Notes: a model not told the origin generated them from the sequence alone. A stretch of 22,882 bases of DNA from an uncultured Megasphaera sp. (GCA_902464195.1 CABQJB010000011.1:1-22882), one strand, 5' to 3'; positions 8,380 through 15,128 are shown, counted from the first letter of the stretch. Made by a program: numbers and translations.

Positions 8380-9363
8380 TCAATGGAAGATGGCGCAGGC
8401 CGTCTTGAGGAAGGGCAGGCGTTTACTCAGGCCCGTCCGCGACCGCTGGATCCATTTGAGGTCATACGGTTCAAAGACGACATTGCGGTAGGCTTCGATG
8501 TCCAAGGGCGTCCCGTCCCAATCGGAATGGATGGCCCCAGTCTGCTTGATGAGGATATCATAGAGGATATCGTATTCCTTATCGTCCCGTTCATCCCGTT
8601 CGATGACCGTACTGTACGGCAGGGTCTTATGATAGGTCAGTTCCATGCCTTTGTAATCGAAATGGAAACCGCAGCGCATACGGCAGCCATCGAGGCCCGT
8701 GTAGTCTGCGATTTTCTTCAGATCATGAAGGATATGGTCATGACCTTCTTCATATAAATTATCCGGCGTCGTTTCCGTATAGTCGAAACGGAACTGGATC
8801 GATGCCCCATCAATCTTGCGGAACCGTTCCAGATACGGTTTGAGCTGGTCTGCCGGATATTTCTTGTACAATACGCAGTTGATGCGGAACGGAACAGCCA
8901 GGCGGCTCAGGAGGCCATCATTCGATTCCTGTACATAGTGCTGCATATGGCGCGATACGTTGATGCAGGTGATCTTATGACGGTTGCGTTCCGTAAAAGC
9001 GACGATGTCGTCTTCTGACTGATTCTCAAAGACGGGCAACGTCGTATTGATATATACCTTATGTGTCACAGGAATACAGTCCAGCATGCGCTGCAGCGAT
9101 TCCATATTGGCAAAAGGTTCACCGCCAGTGAATACGAAATCACAGAACGGCGTCAAGCTGTCCATCAGGCGGATGCTCTGGCAGATGGCTTCTTCAGAAA
9201 AACCCGTCATATCTTCATATTCCGCCTTGTTGATGCAGAACGGGCAATGGTTGTGACAATTATAGGGCACGAAAACTGTGACGGTAGCGCCGCCGTTCCG
9301 TGTCTTATACGGGTGGACCACACGCGGTACAGTCGTTGCGGCCATGCTGATTGTTGTTTTCAT
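8380..9363 (-). CDS. Radical SAM protein of unknown substrate
   Basis: A 327-residue radical SAM enzyme. The N-terminal region has the cluster motif CHNHCPFC (C36, C40, C43; CX3CX2C) followed by TGGEP (79-83), which binds the SAM amino group. These imply a [4Fe-4S] cluster and 5'-deoxyadenosyl radical chemistry. The region after the barrel contains GCRMRCGFHFDYKGMELTY, with two extra cysteines, but no recognisable SPASM or TRAM domain, so I do not name a substrate. The ATG at 9361-9363 is chosen because GAGGCG precedes it at about ten bases. A GTG 81 bases upstream also opens the frame but would code poorly conserved-looking sequence. It stands alone, downstream of an IclR regulator, with its own promoter and a terminator. 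Confidence 0.85.
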   Translation of the reverse strand: MKTTISMAATTVPRVVHPYKTRNGGATVTVFVPYNCHNHCPFCINKAEYEDMTGFSEEAICQSIRLMDSLTPFCDFVFTGGEPFANMESLQRMLDCIPVTHKVYINTTLPVFENQSEDDIVAFTERNRHKITCINVSRHMQHYVQESNDGLLSRLAVPFRINCVLYKKYPADQLKPYLERFRKIDGASIQFRFDYTETTPDNLYEEGHDHILHDLKKIADYTGLDGCRMRCGFHFDYKGMELTYHKTLPYSTVIERDERDDKEYDILYDILIKQTGAIHSDWDGTPLDIEAYRNVVFEPYDLKWIQRSRTGLSKRLPFLKTACAIFH

Positions 9364-9488
9364 TCTTTTTTCGCCTCGAATCGTGGATAAGATCCCAAGC
9401 TGTTCCCACACTGCAGTAAGATGGAAAGGAAAGTATTTTTTCACCTCACAGCAGACAATCTTGTGACCCGAATGTAGTATCCACGCTT

Positions 9489-9516
9489 ATTGTACCATAA
9501 AAGTCCATTTCTGCAA
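9489..9516 (-). promoter_or_regulatory. Promoter of the radical SAM gene
   Basis: On the minus strand TTGCAG (9511-9516) and TACAAT (9489-9494) are separated by 16 bases and match sigma-70 -35 and -10 boxes. Transcription would start near 9482, giving a leader of about 120 bases. Upstream, an imperfect inverted repeat (TGCAAATG and CATTTTGCA, about 9512-9545) overlaps the -35 side and might be a protein site; this is weak. Confidence 0.55.
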
Positions 9517-9600
9517 ATGCATGTTGCGTATTCCCATTTTGCATAATTTTTATACCAAACAATTCACCATAAACATTATTTTATTTTTCTAAAGAAATCC

Positions 9601-10362
9601 TTACATTTCCTTTGAATCTAAAGCCCGGCTAATGTCGGCCGCCGTCTTTTTGACAGCTTCGATGGCCAGGTCCCGTTCTTCCGCCGTTAGCCGGTCTGCC
9701 GGCCCGGATACACTGATAGCCGCCGTAATGATTCCATGATGGAAAATGGGCGCGGCAATGCATGCCATGCCGAGTTCGACTTCCTCCCGTTCCACGGCAT
9801 AACCCCGGCAGCGGATCTTCTCCAGTTCCTGGAGCAGGTCGCTCCAGTCGGTCACGGTATATTCCGTAAACTTCTGCAGCGTGCAGCCCGTATAAGTGTG
9901 CAGGTATTCCGGTGAAAAAGCCAAGAGGCACTTGCCCGAGGCCGAGCAATACGCCGGACGGACGGCACCGATAGGCGGTGCCGTATCAATCGTCCTGGGC
10001 GACTTGATCTTCTCTAAAATGATGTGCTGCGGATAGGAAGCCCCATTATGGGCAAAGGTCGTAATATGGACCCCTTCATTGCACTGCAGGGACAGAGCCT
10101 TGGCATACGGATAGGCAACTTTAGGGAAGGCATCCTTTTCCCGGAAGAGCATCCCCAGGGCATAGACCTGGAGCCCCAGCCAGTATTTCCCTGTTTCGCT
10201 GTCTTTCTGGACAAAGCCGCGGCGCTCCAGCGTATCCATAGTGCGGCTGACAGTACTCTTATGAAGGTCCATCAGCTTGCTGATACGGGTCACACTGAGG
10301 GGCCTTTCTTCCTTTAAAAAAAGCTGTAAAACGGCCAGGGCCCGGTCAATCGATTCAATCAT
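9601..10362 (-). CDS. IclR-family transcriptional regulator
   Basis: A 253-residue DNA-binding regulator of standard IclR length. The N-terminus (SIDRALAVLQLF...) is the winged helix, with the recognition region around KSTVSRTMDTLERRGFV (about residues 51-67). The C-terminal effector domain shows the family patterns YCSASGKCLLAF, GMACIAAPIF and AISVSGPADRLT. The start ATG follows GGGGGA at about seven bases. The effector cannot be read from sequence. The gene has a near-consensus promoter and a 17-base palindrome in its leader, which suggests autoregulation. Neighbours on the same strand are a radical SAM gene downstream and an ADP-ribosylglycohydrolase upstream; either could be a target. Confidence 0.93.
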   Translation of the reverse strand: MIESIDRALAVLQLFLKEERPLSVTRISKLMDLHKSTVSRTMDTLERRGFVQKDSETGKYWLGLQVYALGMLFREKDAFPKVAYPYAKALSLQCNEGVHITTFAHNGASYPQHIILEKIKSPRTIDTAPPIGAVRPAYCSASGKCLLAFSPEYLHTYTGCTLQKFTEYTVTDWSDLLQELEKIRCRGYAVEREEVELGMACIAAPIFHHGIITAAISVSGPADRLTAEERDLAIEAVKKTAADISRALDSKEM

Positions 10363-10379
10363 CCTCGTTCCCCCGATCC

Positions 10380-10396
10380 GGCATCGTCACGATGCC
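10380..10396. promoter_or_regulatory. Palindrome in the iclR leader, candidate operator
   Basis: GGCATCGTCACGATGCC is a perfect 7-bp inverted repeat with a 3-base centre. It sits between the predicted transcription start (near 10408) and the start codon of the IclR-family gene, where a bound repressor would block transcription. IclR proteins bind short palindromes, often in their own promoters. A plain RNA hairpin is the alternative. Confidence 0.5.
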
Positions 10397-10414
10397 AAAA
10401 AATTAATATACTTC

Positions 10415-10442
10415 ATTATATGGAATACAGGCATAATGTCAA
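10415..10442 (-). promoter_or_regulatory. Near-consensus promoter of the IclR-family gene
   Basis: On the minus strand a perfect TTGACA (10437-10442) is followed after 16 bases by a perfect TATAAT (10415-10420). Predicted start is near 10408, 46 bases before the start codon. This is the strongest promoter match in the window, which fits a regulator that limits its own synthesis through the adjacent palindrome. Confidence 0.75.
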
Positions 10443-10473
10443 GAGGGAAACGCCAGGCCCCAGCCGGAGAGTG

Positions 10474-11538
10474 CTAGTGGCTGACCGCTTCGCCGTCTTC
10501 CTGGGACGTCTGATGATGGTCGTACAGGCACTGCGACAGCTTGCGGATCAAATCGTCACATTCCAAATTGCCGCGCCAGCTCTTGGGGATAGCCTGGACC
10601 CCATCCTGGGTACCCATGATATTGCCGCAGATGGCGCCGCACGTATCGCTGTCGCCATCCTGGTTGCAAGCCATGAGGACGGCGTCTTTCAGATGGCCCG
10701 TTTTGAGAACGCAGTATACGGCCAGGGACAGGGCTTCATCAGCCTTCTTGCCTAATCCCAGCTTCTTCATGGAGCGAACCGGGTTGCGGTCGGTGACGGC
10801 TTCGTCGACAGCCCGCAGGATAGTCTTCATGAGCGGCGTCCCTTCCGGATCAGCCTGGAGGATGCGCAGGGCCCCTCCCAGGGCAGCGCTGATTTCCTTG
10901 CCGGCCGCCAGCGAGGCGATCATGGCACTCAGCGTGGCCGTCGATAAATAGGCTTCCGGACTGCCGTGAGTCAGGCTGGCTGCCTGGCAGCCGACGGTAA
11001 AGGCTTTTTCCGGGTCGCCGGCATAAAACAGGCCGATAGGCGCAGCCCGCATGACCGTACTGCTGCCGCAACTGTGGTTCAGCGGTTCCTGACGGGTCAA
11101 TTTCTTCCCCGACGCCAGCGACGTCAGGCAGGTCTTGCCCGGAGAGCGGCGGGCAAAAAGGGCCTCTTCCCCCATGATGTCGTAGTCGAAATCGACTTCA
11201 TGAGGCTGGCGCTTCATCCATTTTTCCTGTTCCGGATGGATGATTCGTTCAGTCTGCGTATAATACCAGCGCATATACGCCCGGTACAGGCCATCTGAAG
11301 GTTCCAATCCGTCGTGGTCGGCCCAGAGCATGCCGTCAGCCGTGAACAACGCCAGCTGCGTATCGTCTGAGATAAGGCTCTTATTGCCATTTTTAGCCGA
11401 TTTTAAAACAGTGCGCAATCCATAAGGGCCGTATTTCTTATGAATCGTCTTCAAATCGTCGAATTCAATGACAAACCCCAAAGCGTCGCCTACGGCACCG
11501 CCAAACATGCAACCCATAAACCGATCTAGTCCATCCAT
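10474..11538 (-). CDS. ADP-ribosylglycohydrolase family protein (DraG/ARH-like)
   Basis: A 354-residue member of the ADP-ribosylglycohydrolase family, which hydrolyses ADP-ribose from modified arginines or other acceptors using a two-metal (usually Mg2+) centre. Visible signatures are GGAVGDALG (13-21), SDDTQLAL (57-64), the central SCGSSTVMRAAPIG (~156-169) and the C-terminal DGDSDTCGAICGN (D294, D296, D298), whose acidic residues bind the metals. The start is the ATG at 11536-11538 after AGGAGG at seven bases; an in-frame TTG further upstream has no support. No ADP-ribosyltransferase, nitrogenase or toxin gene is beside it, so the substrate is unknown. It has its own promoter and appears monocistronic. 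Confidence 0.9.
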   Translation of the reverse strand: MDGLDRFMGCMFGGAVGDALGFVIEFDDLKTIHKKYGPYGLRTVLKSAKNGNKSLISDDTQLALFTADGMLWADHDGLEPSDGLYRAYMRWYYTQTERIIHPEQEKWMKRQPHEVDFDYDIMGEEALFARRSPGKTCLTSLASGKKLTRQEPLNHSCGSSTVMRAAPIGLFYAGDPEKAFTVGCQAASLTHGSPEAYLSTATLSAMIASLAAGKEISAALGGALRILQADPEGTPLMKTILRAVDEAVTDRNPVRSMKKLGLGKKADEALSLAVYCVLKTGHLKDAVLMACNQDGDSDTCGAICGNIMGTQDGVQAIPKSWRGNLECDDLIRKLSQCLYDHHQTSQEDGEAVSH

Positions 11539-11634
11539 GTAGCATCCTCCTGTCCTCACTGTAGCCCGAGTCTTTTTTCTCAAAAAACTTTACAATTTCG
11601 TTCAAGTAGTATATAATAAAAAGCTTATACATCC

Positions 11635-11663
11635 ATTATACAGGTTATGATAGGAATTTGCAA
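11635..11663 (-). promoter_or_regulatory. Promoter of the ADP-ribosylglycohydrolase gene
   Basis: On the minus strand TTGCAA (11658-11663) and TATAAT (11635-11640) are separated by 17 bases, a strong match. Predicted start is near 11628, about 90 bases before the ATG. The -35 box directly abuts the T-run of the upstream terminator at 11664-11703, leaving no room for upstream operator sites other than the hairpin itself. Confidence 0.7.
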
Positions 11664-11703
11664 ATAAAAAACGGGCTTGTCGCATAGGCGACAAGTCCGT
11701 TTT
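11664..11703 (-). terminator. Rho-independent terminator after the aminotransferase gene
   Basis: Sixteen base pairs, including one G-U, join 11668-11683 (AAAACGGGCTTGTCGC) and 11688-11703 (GCGACAAGTCCGTTTT) around a 4-base loop. On the minus strand the stem ends in a run of six T. It lies 164 bases downstream of the aminotransferase stop, behind the repeats at 11714-11853, and just upstream of the next promoter. Confidence 0.85.
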
Positions 11704-11751
11704 GAGTATTAAGTTTGCAGTTTGTAGTTTGTAGTGAATGCTTTGAATTAA
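11700..11751. repeat. Second copy of the TTTGTAG heptamer element
   Basis: This block matches 8244-8290 base for base over its first 21 positions with two differences. It then has TTTGCAG, TTTGTAG, TTTGTAG (11714-11734) where the other copy has two units, then TGAATG and a similar T/A-rich tail. Both copies begin right after a terminator hairpin containing TGTCGCAT. The two copies therefore differ by exactly one 7-bp unit. The right arm of the 8256-8315 palindrome is absent here and a REP-like sequence takes its place. Confidence 0.8.
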
Positions 11752-11797
11752 CTGGTAAACCTCTCAGTCAGCTTCGCTGACAGCTCCCCTATAAGGG
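11752..11797. repeat. REP-like palindromic sequence
   Basis: The stretch contains a perfect hairpin, GTCAGC-TTC-GCTGAC (11767-11781), followed by CCCCTATAAGGG, a second short inverted repeat. From memory it resembles a short palindromic repeat dispersed in genomes of gut Firmicutes (CTCAGTCAGCTTCGCTGACA type); I could not search for it. It lies between two heptamer arrays downstream of the aminotransferase. Confidence 0.55.
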
Positions 11798-11853
<56 letters not shown>

Positions 11854-11866
11854 CCAACATTTTAAC

Positions 11867-13135
11867 TCATTTCCCGGCTACGAGGAGGTCGGTTCTTCCT
11901 TCTATGCGGTCGAGGGCTTTCTTTACGATGGCGGCCAGGCCCTGCATCTTGATTTCCGGGATGGAGCAGACGCCGAGGCGGACGCCCTGGGCCAGGGGAC
12001 CGGCAAAGACCAGGTCGGCTTCCAATGCCTGACAGACGGCAGCCGATTGCTGCGTCGGAATGGAGATGAAGAAGCCGCCTTTATAGGGCACATACGGCAG
12101 GCCGCAGCGGTCGGCTTCATAGGTGAAGATGTCGGCACGGCGGCGCAGGCTCTTGGCAAAACTCATGCGTTCCAATTCGAGCTGGGCCATGAGGTCGCGG
12201 TCGCTGCGGATCTTGGTCAGGAGCGTCATGGCCGCGCGGTTGATGTTCGACCAGGCCGTGCGGGCCGAATATTTGCCCAGATTGGCGAACTCTTCGATAA
12301 CGGCTTTGCTCGACGACAAGCCGACGAGAGCGCCGGCGCGCTGGCCATACATGGTATAGCCTTTGGACATGCTGAAGGCGAACATGGTAAAGATGTGTTC
12401 CGGAAGGCCGGCGAATTGTCTCATGAACGAGCGAACGCGGTCCTTTTCCCCGGCATAGGCAATATAGGCGATATCGACGAGGATACTGATGCGCTTGCCA
12501 TTCTTTTCATGGAGGCGGCAGACTTCGAGGACATCGGCCCATTCCGCATCGGACAGGGCAAAGCCCGTCGGGTTGTTGGCCGGCGTGTTGAGGATGATGA
12601 GCAGCGAATCCTGGCGGCGCAGGATGTTGGAAACGGCAGCCGAGAACGCAGCCGTATTGAAATGGCCCTGGTCGTCCATCATCGAGAAGGTGTGCAGGTC
12701 GCGGCCGATTTCCTGGCACAGGCAGTCATAAATGTTCCAGCGCCAGTCCGTCGTCAGTACGGCATCGCCGACTTCTGAATAGTTGGCAATGGCGATATGG
12801 ATGGCACCGGTACCACCGGACGTAGCCACAGCATCGACATAGCCATCGGGACGACAGCCTTCAAAGGTTTCGTCGATGACGGCCTGGCGATAGCCTTCCA
12901 GGCCCAGCGGCGGTGCATAGGTAATGAAATCGCTCATAGGCAGAGAGCGGTATAATTGTTCTACCACAGGCAGGCAAGCCAGTTTTTCATCGTCGCCGGC
13001 ATAACAGCCGACGGTCGCATTGACGACCTTATCCGCCCCGTACTGCGCTGCCGCTTCCCGGGCTGCCGCTCCAGCGGCGAATACCACGTCACGTAATGTC
13101 TTACCTTCTCTGCTTGCTGCTGCCATAATCGTCAT
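11867..13135 (-). CDS. Pyridoxal-phosphate-dependent aminotransferase, class I (aspartate/aromatic type)
   Basis: A 422-residue fold-type I aminotransferase that would move an amino group between an amino acid and a 2-oxo acid. Visible residues: SGGTGAIH (~106-113) for the cofactor phosphate, W131 at the ring-stacking position, NTPANNPTG (183-191), D221 and Y224 (DIAYIAY), the Schiff-base lysine K258 in FSMSKGYTMYGQRAG with phosphate-binding R266, and a C-terminal VRLGVCSIPE whose arginine should bind the substrate carboxylate. The specific substrate is unclear; aspartate, aromatic or alanine activity are all possible. The ATG at 13133-13135 follows AGAGGGG at nine bases. Upstream lie an extended -10 promoter, a leader hairpin and twin TGTATACA sites, so it may be controlled by a GntR/MocR-type protein. 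Confidence 0.9.
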   Translation of the reverse strand: MTIMAAASREGKTLRDVVFAAGAAAREAAAQYGADKVVNATVGCYAGDDEKLACLPVVEQLYRSLPMSDFITYAPPLGLEGYRQAVIDETFEGCRPDGYVDAVATSGGTGAIHIAIANYSEVGDAVLTTDWRWNIYDCLCQEIGRDLHTFSMMDDQGHFNTAAFSAAVSNILRRQDSLLIILNTPANNPTGFALSDAEWADVLEVCRLHEKNGKRISILVDIAYIAYAGEKDRVRSFMRQFAGLPEHIFTMFAFSMSKGYTMYGQRAGALVGLSSSKAVIEEFANLGKYSARTAWSNINRAAMTLLTKIRSDRDLMAQLELERMSFAKSLRRRADIFTYEADRCGLPYVPYKGGFFISIPTQQSAAVCQALEADLVFAGPLAQGVRLGVCSIPEIKMQGLAAIVKKALDRIEGRTDLLVAGK

Positions 13136-13174
13136 CGTAAAAAACCCCTCTCTGCATAATAGTTCGCGTTTAGT

Positions 13175-13199
13175 GGACACTTGTTCTCTCCAAATGTCC
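13175..13199 (-). promoter_or_regulatory. Hairpin in the aminotransferase leader
   Basis: GGACACTTG (13175-13183) and CAAATGTCC (13191-13199) form a 9-bp inverted repeat with one G-U position and a 7-base loop. It starts just after the predicted transcription start (near 13204). It could be a repressor site or a 5' mRNA hairpin. No T-run follows, so it is not a terminator. Confidence 0.45.
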
Positions 13200-13210
13200 T
13201 GACGTCCTAC

Positions 13211-13219
13211 ATTATAGCA
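13211..13219 (-). promoter_or_regulatory. Extended -10 promoter of the aminotransferase gene
   Basis: On the minus strand TGCTATAAT (13211-13219) is a perfect -10 with the TGn extension. There is no good -35 at 17 bases (TATAAA), which fits a promoter that needs the extension or an activator. Predicted start is near 13204, giving a leader of about 70 bases. Confidence 0.65.
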
Positions 13220-13259
13220 CTGTGAAAAGAGTTTTTATATAGCGAAAAGCCTAAAATAC

Positions 13260-13287
13260 TGTATACACAGCAAGAATATTGTATACA
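13260..13287. promoter_or_regulatory. Twin TGTATACA palindromes, candidate GntR-type operator
   Basis: TGTATACA occurs at 13260-13267 and again at 13280-13287 (the latter inside TTGTATACAA). Their spacing is exactly 20 bases, two helical turns. They lie about 56-83 bases upstream of the predicted aminotransferase start, a common activator position. The shape resembles operators of GntR-family proteins. The same bases could instead form an 8-bp hairpin with a 12-base loop followed by TATTTT, serving as a weak terminator for the mgtC-like gene. Confidence 0.5.
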
Positions 13288-13291
13288 ACAT

Positions 13292-14014
13292 TCATTTGTG
13301 GTCTTCGCTGTCGTGTCTGGCACCGGCATCGACGTGGAACGTCGCCTGTTTGATGCCCTTCATGGCCAGGAGCTGGCTGACGATTTCCGTTTCATCCATG
13401 TAATGAGCCGCCGTCAGTTCCAGGTCGATGTCGGCCAAGGGTGCATCGTCATCATTATGGGAATGGAAGGTCTTGATATGCATGTGGTGGTCATGGATAA
13501 AAGTCGAAAGTTTCCGGGCCTGGCCGATGTTGTTCTTCATGACCAGGTGCATGGCATAGCGCTTGCGGAAGCGCCCTTCCAGGCGGGCATCGAGGCGGAC
13601 GAAGACGGTCAGGACCAGGAAAATCAGCGCCGTCGCCACACAGGCTATGACGAGATAGCCGGCACCGACGACGAGGCCGATGGCCGATACGGCCCATAAG
13701 CCGGCAGCCGTCGTCAGGCCGCGGACGCTGCGGTCTTTCTGGCTGGCCAGGATCGTACCGGCCCCGATGAAGCCGACGCCGGATACGACCTGAGCTGCAA
13801 TCCGTTCCGGGTCGGAGTTATTATAGCCAAAGGTGAAGTAATAATCCATGGCAATATTGATAGATATGATCATGCACAGACAGGAGCCGACACAGACCAG
13901 GGTATGTGTCCTGAAGCCTGCCGACTTGCTCTGGGCCTGTCGTTCATAACCGATGAGTCCGCCCAGGATGAGGGCCATAATCAGGCGGATGATGCTGTCT
14001 TCCGTAGAAATCAT
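13292..14014 (-). CDS. MgtC/SapB family membrane protein
   Basis: A 240-residue inner-membrane protein of the MgtC/SapB family. It shows the family motifs in order: GLIGYERQ (19-26), GFRTHTLVCVG (33-43), PERIAAQVVSGVGFIGAG (69-86) and VRGLTTAAGLWAVSAIGL (97-114), spread over four or five membrane segments. The C-terminal ~90 residues are soluble and probably ACT-like, as in MgtC. Family members affect magnesium stress survival and ATP synthase or membrane potential, but many housekeeping paralogues have no known role. The tail is rich in His and Asp (HDHHMHIKTFHSHNDDD), which could bind metal. The ribosome binding site (AGAAG) is weak. It is divergent from the acyltransferase-like gene. Confidence 0.9.
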   Translation of the reverse strand: MISTEDSIIRLIMALILGGLIGYERQAQSKSAGFRTHTLVCVGSCLCMIISINIAMDYYFTFGYNNSDPERIAAQVVSGVGFIGAGTILASQKDRSVRGLTTAAGLWAVSAIGLVVGAGYLVIACVATALIFLVLTVFVRLDARLEGRFRKRYAMHLVMKNNIGQARKLSTFIHDHHMHIKTFHSHNDDDAPLADIDLELTAAHYMDETEIVSQLLAMKGIKQATFHVDAGARHDSEDHK

Positions 14015-14041
14015 AGAGGCTCAACTTCTTTCAAAATAATT

Positions 14042-14069
14042 TTTACATCCGTTAAGAAAACGTTATAAT
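14042..14069 (+). promoter_or_regulatory. Promoter of the acyltransferase-like gene
   Basis: TTTACA (14042-14047) and TATAAT (14064-14069) are separated by 16 bases. The predicted start is near 14076, about 70 bases before the ATG at 14144. It overlaps the opposing promoter of the mgtC-like gene. Confidence 0.65.
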
Positions 14070-14072
14070 GGT

Positions 14073-14102
14073 ATTATAGTATATAGATGCAGCAGAGAAC
14101 AA
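14073..14102 (-). promoter_or_regulatory. Possible promoter of the mgtC-like gene
   Basis: On the minus strand TATAAT (14073-14078) has a weak -35 TTGTTC (14097-14102) at an 18-base spacing. The start would be near 14066, inside the -10 of the plus-strand promoter, so the two promoters face into each other. Confidence 0.45.
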
Positions 14103-14143
14103 GCAAAATGTTCTCCCCGCATCGGAGAAAGAAGGTCATGATC

Positions 14144-15094
14144 ATGAACCGCTTCATTTGCTTTGATAATCTGCGCAGTGCCGCCGTCGTATTGACGCTG
14201 GCCGCTTTATTGCTACAATCCTGGACAGCCTTTTACGAAGAGAGTGCCGTCGTCGCCATTTCCATCGTCTTCTTCATCAGTGCCTACTTCGGGGCTTCGG
14301 CCCTGCGCATCCGCACGATATCGTTCTTCTTGAAAGATAAATGGAAACGCCTGGGCTGGCCGGGCCTCGTCTTAGCCCTCTTCGGCATCGAAGAACAGCT
14401 GGTTACATCAGCCCTGCCGGTCACGTCATGGGTCCTGCTCTGGCTCTTCCTGCTCTTTGCCGGCTTGTCCCTGATCAAGCATGTCAACCATAAGGTCTTG
14501 CAGCACCGCATCGCCTCGAAGCCATCGGTTCTTTTCCTGCTGGTCTTCCTCGTCTTGCTGGCAGCCGCCCTCTTCCTCTGTCAGGCCTTCCTGCCTCAGT
14601 CCCTGGCCATCCCTTACATCGCCCGGATCCGCCCGGACTGGCTGGTCCTGTCCCTCTTTGCCTTTGCCCTGGGGGTCTACGCCTTCCGCCATCGCTGGTT
14701 CACGCCGTCTGGCTATCAGCCTAAAAGCAGCAGCCTCTTCGGCTTCGCCATCATGGTCGGCGTCTATGCCGCCTGGATGCCCGGCAAGGGAGCCTCTATC
14801 CTGACAGCGCTGACGCCGGCTTTACTGCTCGTCGCCGCCGTCCTTGGCCTGACGGCCTGGTTCCATCAGCAGTTCGATAAGCACTCGGCCTGGTCCCACA
14901 CGCTGCACCGCATTTCCTACGGCCTGTTCTTCGTCAGCGAACCGATCATCATCCATTCGATGTGGTTCTTACAGCCCCTGGCCGTCGCCGTATGGCTCAA
15001 GGTCGTCATTACGGCCCTGGTCCTGGCCATCTACGGCTATCTGCTCTGCCGTTACGCCCTGTTCCACATCCCATGCTTTAAAAGCAAGGGATAA
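14144..15094 (+). CDS. Acyltransferase-3-like integral membrane protein
   Basis: A 316-residue protein with about nine or ten hydrophobic segments. The N-terminus FICFDNLRSAAVVLTL and the next segment VFFISAYFGAS resemble the first two helices of the acyltransferase-3 family (OafA/NolL-like O-acetyltransferases of surface sugars). The end, HRISYGLFFVSEPIIIH, resembles its last conserved helix. Two histidine positions usual in this family appear replaced, so activity is doubtful. The ATG at 14144 is chosen because AAGG lies about eight bases upstream; an ATG six bases earlier is too close to it, and one further up lacks a ribosome site. The gene sits upstream of envelope glycosyltransferases. 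Family assignment is moderate. Confidence 0.65.
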   Translation: MNRFICFDNLRSAAVVLTLAALLLQSWTAFYEESAVVAISIVFFISAYFGASALRIRTISFFLKDKWKRLGWPGLVLALFGIEEQLVTSALPVTSWVLLWLFLLFAGLSLIKHVNHKVLQHRIASKPSVLFLLVFLVLLAAALFLCQAFLPQSLAIPYIARIRPDWLVLSLFAFALGVYAFRHRWFTPSGYQPKSSSLFGFAIMVGVYAAWMPGKGASILTALTPALLLVAAVLGLTAWFHQQFDKHSAWSHTLHRISYGLFFVSEPIIIHSMWFLQPLAVAVWLKVVITALVLAIYGYLLCRYALFHIPCFKSKG

Positions 15095-15128
15095 TAGCTG
15101 GCGGACACTAGCCCCGGCAGGCCATCTG

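Noticed and set aside
9364..9444. Longer N-terminus for the radical SAM protein from an upstream GTG
   Set aside because: The downstream ATG has a properly spaced ribosome site and gives a typical start 35 residues before the cluster motif.
11539..11583. Upstream TTG start for the ADP-ribosylglycohydrolase
   Set aside because: The ATG at 11536-11538 has AGGAGG at seven bases, and the extra 15 residues would be translated across that ribosome site.
14015..14143. Strand switch considered as a replication origin
   Set aside because: No DnaA-box cluster, no dnaA/dnaN or other origin genes; an ordinary divergent promoter region explains it.
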